DNA of 64,000 nt from contig DF239164.1 of NCBI GenBank assembly GCA_000507305.1, positions 62,001 to 126,000 of the forward strand, read 5' to 3'. Both the position numbers and the translations under genes were made by a program. Origin of the DNA: Breviolum minutum Mf 1.05b.01 (taxonomy: Eukaryota > Sar > Dinophyceae > Suessiales > Symbiodiniaceae). Below the pieces are notes generated by a model that was not told the DNA's origin, did not search any database, and saw only the letters and a program-made list of their open reading frames with translations. Of this stretch, positions 8,025 through 17,119 are shown in pieces (position 1 is the first letter of the stretch; each line of letters opens with the position of its first letter).

Positions 8025-11000
8025 TCACTCCATTCTGGCCCTCTTGGTGAACAGTTGTTCTATGCGAGCCATTTGCTCTTCTAATTTCGAATCGAGCATC
8101 TGATGCAACGATTGTTGTTGGTGTTCAACTTTCTGATCTACTGATTGGATCTGGGCATGCAATCTTTGGTTCTGTTGGACTTGCTGTGTCTGGAAATTTT
8201 GAACACTGTTTGCCAACTCATGAACCTGCTGCTCCAGGGTGTTGATGCGGCTGTCTGCTGCCGAGGCCATCGGATCATCTTGTTGAATCTTCTGCAACTT
8301 CTGGTCCACCGCTGCTTCAATCTTTGACTGCAATGCTGCAAATTGAGCCACGGACACTTCTTTGCCTTGCTTGGTACTGCTCTGCCATGGATCATAGTGC
8401 AGCCATGGGTCATTCTTTTTGTCATCTCTCTTCTCATCTTTTTGGGAACTCTGTTTCAAACACTGCATTGTCTTCTCGGATGCAACGACTGGTGTGGTCA
8501 AAAGGCTTGGCATGTGTGACGTGGGTGCTTCAGGTGTTATCAGCACATCACCGTGGGCCAGTTGATATACAAGATTCTCTGGTGGTTTTGCTGCCTGGGC
8601 TGTCCAAATCATGCCTGTCCTATCTTTGGATTGAGAATAAGGCCCCAATGGTCGTGCTTCCCATTCCCATTTCCTAAACACATTGGCAATCGATTGACGT
8701 GTCGAGCCGTAAGGAAGTGGCCCCACACGAAACTTGCGCAGCTCAGTGCCTTTGATGAACATCACTTCTGGTCTGTGTTGTTGATGCACAATTGCCGCCT
8801 GTTCATTTGCAACCCTAAGCCCATAACGATCTCCGGATCTGGCTAACACTGCTTTGACCTGTGAAGTCCTCACTGCCAATTGAGCTTCTCCGAAACTCTT
8901 CTTTGGCAACCAGATTACTTGATAGGCATCATCTGGTTGACGTCCTGTGGTGCTGCGAGGTTCACAGTACAGGCCATCCGTCCCACTAACTTGACAAAGG
9001 GATTCTGCAATGTTACTCTGCACTCGAATGCAAACGACAAAAATTGCACTGTCTGCCTGTGGTGTTTTGGCCATTCTTATTGACAGAAATTGCCGATCCC
9101 AAACATCCAGGATTTCGTGTTGGTGTTGTGCAAAAGTATGATTTTGCATTATGTGACGAACCGGATGCTTGATGAATTCTTGCCATTCATCAGGAAACTG
9201 ATCCTTGTACACCATGGCTCTTACGACACAATTCTCAACTTCCTGAATTTGGATGCATTGAGATGGCACGTTACGACCTACCTGTTTGCTTCCAATTTGC
9301 AACATGGCAACTTGCAACAACACTGGCTCTTGAGTCTCACGACAGATTGCAGGGACTTTGATCAGTTCCTTTTGTGCCGGAATTCGAGCATCTTCAAAAT
9401 CCAAGATCAGGAGAGCTAGTCCCTCTGAGGTCATTGGCTTTTGCAATCTGAAGTAAGGCAATGCTTCATCGATGTTTGTCACGACGATTCCTCTTGCTTC
9501 TGAACCTATGTCACATGCTGGGATCTGTTCCAATTCTGTTCCGTCTGCTTGACAAAACACTGCCATTGGGATGTGTATTTGGTCTGCACGAAGCTTGAAC
9601 AATTCATCTGTCTTAGCTTTTCCTTTGGCTTTGTTGTTCTTCCTACCCACTACACTTCCTTCTTGCGTTCTCCGATCGATTGTTGCTTGCAGTTCCTCAG
9701 CTAGAACTATACGAATGGGAGGTCGAACCATGCTGGCTCGAGTCTTCAAATCTGCCCACGGTTTGGCCGATGTCAAAATCTGCTGTATCACATTCTTTCC
9801 AAGAGACTGGATTAGGTGTGATGCACATTCGGAGCTCCTAGCTTTAGCAACCCCATGTTCTTGCAAGAGCACCATCAACTTTTCTTCACAATTTGATACC
9901 CCTCCAAGGCACAGCGGATTGGTCACAAATGCCTGTGCAAGGTTTTTCATTTGGAGATACCTGTGAAAAGCTGCCCTGTTCTGGCCGGCTTGGTATGCTG
10001 ATACACTGTCTACCACTGCATTTTTGACGAAAGCTTGAATCCATGCAGTTGCTTGAAAACCACAATCGTTTGGAAAAACACAAGGACATTCCATCACCTG
10101 CCATTGGATGTCATCTGCTTCTTCTTGCCATGCTTGCTTAGCCCATTGCTGGAAAATGGGGATAGCTTCTGGGGTGGTGGTAATTACAAACGTTTCACCT
10201 GTTTCCCCGGCACTTGAAAAACCTACTGGAATCCAGTGTTGTTTCCACAGAACATAGCTTGCTACCCTTCCCATTTTGTTGCTTCCTAGCAATTTCGCCA
10301 CTGTCAAGACCCAGAAAGACCAATCTGTTGCTGTGGCTGGGCTGTCACTTAATGCTAATCCTTCATGTGTCTGTCCATGTGCTTCTTTTTCAATGGTCAT
10401 TTGATAGAAACACATCTCATCCCATGCTACCCACCCTTTTTGCTGCCACAGTAAGATATCTCGTTTATCATGTTGTAGCACAGGTACATTCTTGATCTGG
10501 TCATGACTAGGCCCGAAACATAGAATGTCACCATGTCGGATTGCATCTTCTTCTGAAACTTTTTGCCCTACTGCATCCGTCAATTGAAGGCAATCATTGT
10601 TCTGCAATTGTTGCTCTGCCCTACACAAGTTACCATACTTCGTTCCAACTGGCATGACAATCATTTGAATTGGCGAGTGCTTGGATGCTACATGCACTTC
10701 GATGACTTGGAAGGAATTTTCATCATTCTTTTCTTGTGTCTCACCCAACTGTAGGGTTTTGACTTCTGACACTTGGTTATTTTGAACCCCAATGGATTGT
10801 TCAAACTTTGTTAACTCCCCGGGGATTGTTCCAAGTGGAAATGGTTCTTTTGGGATGCTGATGTCTTCCACTCTTGGTCTTTTCTTTGGCACTGCTTCGA
10901 AACCTGGAACTGCCCCACGTTTGAACGACTCGGTGGATTTGGCCGGATGCTCACGAACTGACTGCTGTGCAAGAATGCAACGATCTAAATCGTCCAAATC

Positions 11001-11120
11001 GGGCTCTACTTTGATGCGTGATGTGCTGAACTCTTTCTTGGATGTTCTCTTTTGACCGGCTGCTATGATTCTCCTGCTTTGGATCCCCCATGTGGCCGTC
11101 CCGGGGTGCCTCCTCCGCAT
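8025..11120 (-). CDS. ORF1-like retrotransposon protein with RRM-like region and C-terminal coiled coil
   Basis: This 1031-residue protein sits where LINE ORF1 proteins sit and is probably the RNA-binding partner of the RT. From N to C there is a basic segment (residues 22-29), a beta-grasp or FHA-like stretch (about 136-204), and FPNDCGFQATAWI (349-361), reminiscent of the NDCG box of cysteine proteases. Then come a basic GRKNNKAKGKAK patch (492-503), an RRM-like FRVGPLPYGSTRQS segment (797-810), a DPWLHYDPW repeat (904-912) and a Gln-rich predicted coiled coil (about 925-1025). The start is the first ATG after an in-frame TGA eight codons upstream, and it overlaps the methyltransferase by 170 nt. 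The frame ends in TGA, and the polyprotein follows in the same register after six more codons. It is about three times the usual ORF1 length. Domain names are by pattern only and function is inferred from position. Confidence 0.75.
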   Translation of the reverse strand: MRRRHPGTATWGIQSRRIIAAGQKRTSKKEFSTSRIKVEPDLDDLDRCILAQQSVREHPAKSTESFKRGAVPGFEAVPKKRPRVEDISIPKEPFPLGTIPGELTKFEQSIGVQNNQVSEVKTLQLGETQEKNDENSFQVIEVHVASKHSPIQMIVMPVGTKYGNLCRAEQQLQNNDCLQLTDAVGQKVSEEDAIRHGDILCFGPSHDQIKNVPVLQHDKRDILLWQQKGWVAWDEMCFYQMTIEKEAHGQTHEGLALSDSPATATDWSFWVLTVAKLLGSNKMGRVASYVLWKQHWIPVGFSSAGETGETFVITTTPEAIPIFQQWAKQAWQEEADDIQWQVMECPCVFPNDCGFQATAWIQAFVKNAVVDSVSAYQAGQNRAAFHRYLQMKNLAQAFVTNPLCLGGVSNCEEKLMVLLQEHGVAKARSSECASHLIQSLGKNVIQQILTSAKPWADLKTRASMVRPPIRIVLAEELQATIDRRTQEGSVVGRKNNKAKGKAKTDELFKLRADQIHIPMAVFCQADGTELEQIPACDIGSEARGIVVTNIDEALPYFRLQKPMTSEGLALLILDFEDARIPAQKELIKVPAICRETQEPVLLQVAMLQIGSKQVGRNVPSQCIQIQEVENCVVRAMVYKDQFPDEWQEFIKHPVRHIMQNHTFAQHQHEILDVWDRQFLSIRMAKTPQADSAIFVVCIRVQSNIAESLCQVSGTDGLYCEPRSTTGRQPDDAYQVIWLPKKSFGEAQLAVRTSQVKAVLARSGDRYGLRVANEQAAIVHQQHRPEVMFIKGTELRKFRVGPLPYGSTRQSIANVFRKWEWEARPLGPYSQSKDRTGMIWTAQAAKPPENLVYQLAHGDVLITPEAPTSHMPSLLTTPVVASEKTMQCLKQSSQKDEKRDDKKNDPWLHYDPWQSSTKQGKEVSVAQFAALQSKIEAAVDQKLQKIQQDDPMASAADSRINTLEQQVHELANSVQNFQTQQVQQNQRLHAQIQSVDQKVEHQQQSLHQMLDSKLEEQMARIEQLFTKRARME

Positions 11121-12684
11121 TGCCTGGTGCGACCACTGGGTTCACCGTGGCAGGAGTTGCTTCGGAAGTCTCCTCATGGCTCTGACCTAAATCTTTCGCA
11201 TGGCACATATCATCTGGGTCTTGGTCATACTCGAAAAGTTCAACCCGTCTTGGAATGTCTGTTTCTCCATAGTGTTGCCATGCGTCTTCAAACAGCTTCA
11301 TGTAAGATGTGGATCCACTTGGGGGCATCAACAAATCCCTTGTTGCAAAAACCTCAAAAGCGAGTGCCTTCATACATGCAATTGGATCAATCTTTGGGGT
11401 ATCAAACTTTTTGCCTAGATGTTGGAACACTTGAGCTAACATCCACAGCCCTTGCAGTGGGGATGCCATTTGACCCACTCCAGCTAGCTCCAGCTTCAAT
11501 TCATTGGATGTACCAACATCATCCCCAGGTAAACAATTTGCAATGGCTACTTCGCTCGGATGCAAATGTCTGAGTGCTTGGATTGTATCATTACCTGTGG
11601 TCCTTGTATGTTGTAGGGGGATTACTTGACCGTACAACCCTCTAGTCTCCAAACGATCCATGTTGAAACCTTTCTCTCTGCATCCGCATGCACAGCTTGA
11701 TAGCTGTGAGCCCCAGCTGTGTGTCGCTGTTGGCATTGGTTTTGTGAAATCAACTGCATGTTTCTTCAATCCCCCAGACATAGTGTGAAAAACCCTAGTT
11801 TCATACAGACTCAATTCAAGTTCCTGCAACATCTTCTGATTCATGTTAATGCACCTACGGAACAAATGCATCAAAGTCGGCTGAAAACGGGCAGGTGGCG
11901 GTGGAGTGATGGACCCCATTCCGATGTCTGGATGCGTGATCACACACCACCATCGAGTGCGCTTTGCTGGCCACAACGTATGCAATTCTTGGATGGTCTG
12001 CTGAACACGGAACTTGGTGCTAGCTGCAAATTGCTTTAGCACATCTTGCGCCCATTCTGAACGAAACACTGCTGGTGTGCACTCCAAAATGATTATCGGT
12101 GCTTGCATTTCATATGCTGCTTGCAAAACCCCCGTGAACGACTTAGACCTATCATCATTTTCTTCTCGTTTATCGCCTAGTTCACTGAATGGCTGGCACG
12201 ACACTCCCCCCGAAACAATTAAGGGATTACATTTTGCTAATTGTTTCACAACCTTAGGATCACAAATGTCACCCTGCACTACCTGTTGGCCACGATCTGA
12301 CAACCATTTGCAAAAACGTGGGTTGATGTCACTGTAAACTACTCGATGTATCCCACAATGTTTGTAGCCCCGATCAACTGCCCCAATGCCAGCACATGTT
12401 TCGACCAGGAGACTCTTCTCAAAATCCCACGCCGTGTGAACCACCACTTCCGTTTCCGGTGTGTTTCGTAACCACGTCTTTTCCCCTTGTTTTTGAATGT
12501 ATCCACCAAAAATTGTTACTGTCTTTGCTGCCCTTGGAATGCTCACATCAGTGTAAAAGGTTGAACCACAACACTTTGAAGTAGCTACCACTGCCCCAGG
12601 GATAAAAATCTGAATATCAGCCACAACATTGTAAAGCCCTTCCGTTTGGGGCAACTCAAGTTTCAAATCTGGTGGTCTACCCAT
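10951..12684 (-). CDS. C5-cytosine DNA methyltransferase encoded by the retrotransposon
   Basis: This 577-residue protein would transfer a methyl group from S-adenosylmethionine to cytosine C5 in DNA. The conserved blocks occur in order. Motif I is LLVETCAGIGAVDRG (92-106), motif II VVYSDINPRF (115-124), motif III GDICD (138-142) and motif IV SGGVSCQPFSELG (158-170) with the presumed catalytic Cys163. Motif VI is ILECTPAV (199-206) with Glu201, motif VIII AKRTRWW (240-246), motif IX ALRHLHPSE (370-378) and motif X VGQMASPLQGLWML (403-416). A Cys-rich patch, CACGC (331-335), lies in the likely target-recognition region. Departures from consensus are Ser for Pro before the catalytic Cys, ECT for ENV, and KRTR for QRxR; the key Cys and Glu are kept. 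It is the first frame of the element. Its last 57 codons overlap the next frame in a different register, so the true C-terminus is uncertain. It could be a divergent relative with altered or lost activity. Confidence 0.9.
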   Translation of the reverse strand: MGRPPDLKLELPQTEGLYNVVADIQIFIPGAVVATSKCCGSTFYTDVSIPRAAKTVTIFGGYIQKQGEKTWLRNTPETEVVVHTAWDFEKSLLVETCAGIGAVDRGYKHCGIHRVVYSDINPRFCKWLSDRGQQVVQGDICDPKVVKQLAKCNPLIVSGGVSCQPFSELGDKREENDDRSKSFTGVLQAAYEMQAPIIILECTPAVFRSEWAQDVLKQFAASTKFRVQQTIQELHTLWPAKRTRWWCVITHPDIGMGSITPPPPARFQPTLMHLFRRCINMNQKMLQELELSLYETRVFHTMSGGLKKHAVDFTKPMPTATHSWGSQLSSCACGCREKGFNMDRLETRGLYGQVIPLQHTRTTGNDTIQALRHLHPSEVAIANCLPGDDVGTSNELKLELAGVGQMASPLQGLWMLAQVFQHLGKKFDTPKIDPIACMKALAFEVFATRDLLMPPSGSTSYMKLFEDAWQHYGETDIPRRVELFEYDQDPDDMCHAKDLGQSHEETSEATPATVNPVVAPGNAEEAPRDGHMGDPKQENHSSRSKENIQERVQHITHQSRARFGRFRSLHSCTAVSS

Positions 12685-12755
12685 GGCACAGCTACACCCC
12701 CCAGGCTTCAGTTAGAAACCGGTTTACCTGCTGGTAGGTCCTGGGCCGAAAACCT
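12685..12755 (-). other. 5' untranslated leader of the retrotransposon
   Basis: About 71 nt lie between the right target-site duplication and the methyltransferase ATG. No hairpin or promoter motif stands out. If full-length copies carry their own promoter it must be here or inside the coding region. Confidence 0.6.
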
Positions 12756-12770
12756 TTACTAAACCACCTT
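12756..12770 (+). repeat. Target-site duplication, right copy
   Basis: TTACTAAACCACCTT, identical to 3054-3068. It marks the 5' boundary of the retrotransposon. Confidence 0.85.
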
Positions 12771-12808
12771 ATGGGGGTGACCCTGGCTAAGAAAGCTACC
12801 ATTTGCCC
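12771..12808 (-). repeat. Family S inverted-repeat element, right part
   Basis: GGGGGTGACCCTGGCTAAG then GCTACCATTTGCCC is the reverse complement of the GGGCAAATTATAGC...GAGGTCACCCC end of other copies (compare 40704 and 47318). It is the continuation of 2997-3068 beyond the LINE. Confidence 0.7.
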
Positions 12809-13496
12809 AGTCTTTTGGAGTTCCCTTCTGAAAAAAAAAGCTCACATATTTGTCTATTCGCTGAATTTGTGGATGTGTTGCATCGTTTGTACCTTGTTGT
12901 TATGGTCTTCAAAATCCTGCAACATGGCACAAGATGAACTTATACTAAATATGAAGCTAACAACCTCCCTGAGAATTTAACAGCTCGCTCCGGAAAAAAT
13001 CCACGCTTGGAAGATGGATTTTTTTCTTTTGGAAGAAAACCTGTGACCCAAGAAAAGTTGCCAACCCCCCTTCCCCGGGTTCCAGAAAAAAGCAGATCCA
13101 GTGAATCCAGTGTTTCGGGGTGTTTGAAATTGCTAGCTTCAATGAAGAGATATTTTTGCACGCTTTGCACTTGCCCCTGGCGTGGGGCCACCCATTGCCA
13201 CTCCCAAAGATGAATGTAGCCATTCCAGCAGGTGAAGACTTCGGAGCAAGTAAAACACACCTTTTTTATCAGTCACGGTATTTTCTAAGAAAAATCGCAT
13301 GGGGTTTGTTTTGAAAACATGCATTTTGTTTCTGCTTAATGATATCCTTTTGTTTTTTCAAATTCTTGAAATTTCAATAAACTTTTGGAAGTCATCTTCC
13401 CAGCTTGTGGTGCAATCCATTTCCCAACGAATCTCTTATTTTAGGTTGGCCTAAACCTGCCGATCCTTTGCACGCATCACGCGACTTGACTCCATC
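12809..13496. other. No supported gene
   Basis: Short open stretches occur on both strands (for example 12940-13260) but none reads consistently as protein. No repeat family was identified. Confidence 0.4.
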
Positions 13497-13745
13497 TTGG
13501 AGACCAAAAAAAACTGGGCGAACTTGAGAGCTGCACGTTGGATTCCGGGTGGTTGGGGTGATTTTCTCCAAATGGCCGGTGCTTTCGGTGATTTACTAAT
13601 GGAATTTTCTTCCAAAATGCCCAATTCGGCAATTTCTACATGGCCGGAGGTTGCTACCTGTGATGAGAATTCAGCATGGACTTTTCCAAGGCTCAAAAAG
13701 AACTTGGCGGTCGAAGACACGGGTAGCTTCAGGGACTTGCATTAA
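13497..13745 (+). CDS. Candidate coding fragment, 82 codons
   Basis: Reads RAARWIPGGWGDFLQMAGAF and then GDLLMEF, ending at TAA. The opposite strand is also open (13451-13720) and reads plausibly, so strand is unsure. No family is recognised. Confidence 0.25.
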   Translation: METKKNWANLRAARWIPGGWGDFLQMAGAFGDLLMEFSSKMPNSAISTWPEVATCDENSAWTFPRLKKNLAVEDTGSFRDLH

Positions 13746-14921
13746 TACTGCAAACTCAGCTGTTGTGTTGTCTTTTCTGCGTTAGACGGTCCTTCAACAC
13801 CTCTCCTTTATCAGACAGTATGCGCCTAGGAAATGGTTCTAGTGGTTCTAATCCAAGTAGAAGAGATATTGCTTTGGAGAACTAACATGTCCCCTCCGGG
13901 GTGGGGAAGATGAGTGGCAGATTTATTCAGGTGACCGGTGAAATCTGTAAAAAGTACTTCCGTGTCCGAAAAAGCCTAAAGATTGTTGAGTTGTACCGAA
14001 GCTTTTTCAGAAAAAGAAACACTTACATTCCCTGGAAGTGCCACCCGGTGAAACACCCTTTTTTTTAGTCCACTTGGTGGGTTTACGAGTTTCTCACCCA
14101 GCATGTTTCAAAGTTTTGTCGTCATCCCAAAGTTTCAGCCCAGCAATTTTTGACGAGAATACTTGGCTGTTCAGCGACTTCCAGTGATAGGCTTATTAGA
14201 GATATTATGTAATTATACTTATTGGGCCACTTCTTGATGGATACACACTGACCAGCCCACCCATCAGCATACAGCAGGGTTCACCACCTTAAAAAAAAAA
14301 GATAACTTTCAGCGATGGCGCAATGGAAAGGTGATTCATGTCACACCTATCAGGACAGGAGTGGAGAAGTGGAGACATGAATCAGTCGTTTAGTACTCCC
14401 CCCACCCCCCAGAACAAAGGGGTTTTTTTAAGGTCCTATTAAGGCAACCAATGGTTAATAAGCCCTTCATAAGGTCTCATTTTTTTTGGCGGGGGAGGGG
14501 TACGGTTGGGGGGGGTTGCTTATCCAGTCATGAAGTTTTCCTATTTGGGTTATGCCTGGAAAATCTTAGTTATTGAATATATAAGGGAACTGGAAGGTTT
14601 CTGTTTCGTTCTTGGAAGTTCAAACTCATAATTTCTGACTTCCAAAGTTCTTTGTAGCGAGTTCTTAAACCACTGAGCGCAAACAACAAGAACAACTAGC
14701 TAAGAGAACTTGAAAGCTTTCCGCAACATATTGGGTGGAGTTTGTTTCGTACTGCATCAACTGCTTCAACTGGATTTTTGAACTTTTAATCGTAACACCA
14801 CCAACTTTTTCCAACAATGATAGAATTTTCTGGGTGATTTATCATAGTTCCAACAAAAATGAATCAAGATCACTGTTTTAGGTTTTACCCTTATGAAAAA
14901 AACGACACATGTTCTTTGTCG

Positions 14922-14986
<65 letters not shown>

Positions 14987-15245
14987 GTTGTTGTTGCGGG
15001 GGGTCGTTTTTTTTGAACCTACCAAAAATCCTTCGGGAGGAGCCTCTCCAACCTATCCTGCCTTTGTGTCCTGCGAGGGACCAGGCGCAACCCGAGTCAT
15101 GGGACCAGAGCCAGGCCAAAGGTGTCACCACAAATGGTTGGTGATAGATACCCTTGTGGATGATGAACAAAACTTGTTTAGGTCATTTTTTCGGGGCCTT
15201 CATAGGGATTATTTCTTAATCAAGCAGGAGTTCATTGGATTGATT
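13746..15245. other. Repeats and a trinucleotide microsatellite
   Basis: Contains a hairpin at 14333-14383, a family J copy at 14396-14520 and the GTT tract. No gene is supported. Confidence 0.45.
14920..14997 (+). repeat. GTT/TTG trinucleotide microsatellite
   Basis: About 26 TTG units with one C interruption. Poly-Q, poly-L or poly-C frames across it are artefacts of the repeat. Confidence 0.95.
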
Positions 15246-15344
15246 CTAGGTGGTGGTTTCAAATATTTTTTATTTTCCCCCCCTACTTGGGGACATCATC
15301 CAATTTGACTCATATTCTTCAAATGGGTTGAAACCACCAATCAG
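15246..15344 (+). repeat. Family B inverted-repeat element, copy 1
   Basis: CTAGGTGGTGGTTTCAAAT ... GGGTTGAAACCACCAATCAG. The interior contains the family signature ATCCAATTTGACT in + orientation. Confidence 0.65.
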
Positions 15345-15950
15345 TTATAGGTTGGTTTACGAGGCAGCCACCATTTTTTTTATAGTCAGCTTTTATAAAA
15401 TTGTCCAAAAGGAACCACCATGTGGTGGTTGGCTTCCCGGGCGTAAATATGAAATAATGATGTGTAACTTTTAAACCCACCAACATATAACAAAATGGAG
15501 TTTCTTTCCCAGGCTGGTGAAAAAATACTTCACCCCTAAAACAACCATTCGAGTCAACTTCTATCCAATTTCCAGGGCCCATCGCCAATGTAGACATAAA
15601 CTGGCATGCTTAGTTACCCCAAAAAAAGATCTCATGTCCCCCAAAAAAGATACCATTTCAAAAGGAAATTTCATCTTCTAACCATGGATTTTCAGGTGAT
15701 ATGTTGTTTTTTGGGAGGGTTGTTAAATATTTTTTATAAGGGGAACTGGATGGTTTTTTCTGTTCCGTTTCTTGGAAGTTCATGACCACTTCATCAAGCC
15801 ACCCGAGCGGGGAAAGGAATAACATGCATTACTTTTCCTTCAGGCCAAACCCGCAACTATAGCTGATGGGAGCGGATTTCGGAGCGTTTGGAGGAGGTTC
15901 TCCCAAAATCCCTTCGTAACAGAGAAGCAATTTTGGAGGTAGCCACCAGG

Positions 15951-16034
15951 AAACTAACATAGCAATGGAAAATCCACCATTTGAAGATGTATTCCCTATT
16001 GGAAAAGGTGGATTTCCATGAGCTATGTTAGTTT
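15951..16034. repeat. Family N inverted-repeat element
   Basis: Perfect 13-bp arms AAACTAACATAGC / GCTATGTTAGTTT around an 84-bp unit containing GGAAAATCCACCATTTGAAG. Related copies begin near 24365, 57255 and 58438. Confidence 0.65.
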
Positions 16035-16246
16035 ACTCGAGGGTAGCTCCCTGGGTTTCTCCATCAACACATCTTTCCGGAAAAATTTTGGAATCCTGGA
16101 ACTCCAAAGCCAAATCAATGGATGGCTTCCTGGTGATGGAAAAAACCATTTCAACATGCAATTGCAACAAGCATTTGTTAATTTGGATGGCCATGTAGCC
16201 CAGCTAACCCCATGCCATCCTGGAAACAAGTGGATTTATTCCTGCT

Positions 16247-16263
16247 TATATATATATATATAT
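16247..16263. repeat. TA microsatellite
   Basis: Short alternating TA tract. Confidence 0.85.
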
Positions 16264-16614
16264 GTATGGGGTTTAGGAGAGTTTATAAGGCTGATGATGA
16301 TATCTAATTTACAACCAGGGCAACACTTCCGACCTCCCTTTTTGTGGTACAAAATGATGAATGATACCAGCCTTTCATGGTTTTCCGAATGGATGACAAA
16401 GGGTTGCCTACACACCATCCTCAATGGAGTTTCCTGGTTCCCTTAATAGGTGGTAGGTACCATATAATCACCCAATTGGCAATCATATAAGTCGTATGTA
16501 AGTCGGAGGAACCAGAAACAACCATTGACATCCCATATCCCATACTTGTTTGATTTGTTTCCACAAATCCCAGCCGCCACTTCTTGGGACCGACCTTGGA
16601 CGAAAAAACTGCAG

Positions 16615-16679
16615 GCTTCGCACCCATCTGGCATCACTTCCGCTTGTTACGCGAGGATGCACTTCGCCACTCGGAGTGA
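16615..16679 (+). CDS. Candidate terminal exon
   Basis: After an AAACTGCAG acceptor-like site the frame reads FAPIWHHFRLLREDALRHSE then TGA. No family is recognised. It is immediately followed by sequence related to family G. Confidence 0.3.
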
Positions 16680-17119
16680 AATAATTCGGAGTTTTCAACA
16701 ATTTCTGTGTGCCTTTTTTTTCTGGAAGTCCAACATGCCACCAATTTGTTGTTTTCAATTGGTTGGTTTAAGAACCACCAGTTTTTTTTAATACTAAGGG
16801 CAGTAATCATCATCCGAAAGGAACCACCACCTTTAAACAACAAATGCTGGAACTCCGCGCCAGCGACTTCCAGGGTGTTGGCGTTAACCTTTTGATGCCA
16901 TTGAATCGAATTCCCTGGAAGTGCAACCAGCAAAAAAGGAGTCTATGCCTATGCCATTGTCAGAAGGATGAGGTTCTCAGCACCTTTGGTGGTTCTTCCC
17001 ACCTGGGTGGGCAGTTGACTGCTTCAAGGACAGTCGAATTCGCTGGATCTTGAGCTTTGGAAGGTGCAAATGCCAAAGAGAGAGAGAGAGAAATGCCAAC
17101 TGAAGGAAGATCTTCAAAA

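Larger units (their letters stand above)
3069..12755 (-). mobile_element. Full-length LINE-like retrotransposon carrying a DNA methyltransferase
   Basis: This is a 9.7-kb non-LTR retrotransposon read on the minus strand, ordered DNA methyltransferase, ORF1-like protein, then endonuclease-RT-RNase H polyprotein. Its limits are set by a perfect 15-bp direct repeat, TTACTAAACCACCTT, at 3054-3068 and 12756-12770, taken as the target-site duplication. The 5' leader before the methyltransferase ATG is only about 71 nt and the 3' trailer about 69 nt. There is no poly(A) tail and no long terminal repeat; the 3' end carries a short CGGAAAGAA tandem instead. All three frames are uninterrupted, suggesting recent insertion. 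Apurinic-type endonuclease plus RT plus RNase H is the layout of several LINE clades; methyltransferase cargo is unusual. Retrotransposon-borne cytosine methyltransferases have been reported from dinoflagellates and charophyte algae; whether this one belongs to those lineages needs a phylogeny. Confidence 0.9.

Noticed and set aside
3054-12770. Long terminal repeat retrotransposon
   Set aside because: The only terminal repeat is the 15-bp target duplication, and the RT comes with an apurinic-type endonuclease and no integrase.
14311-14383. tRNA gene
   Set aside because: Box A alone fits; there is no B box, no cloverleaf and no acceptor stem pairing.
14766-15308. Poly-Q and poly-L frames of 130-150 codons
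   Set aside because: They span the GTT microsatellite and a family B element.
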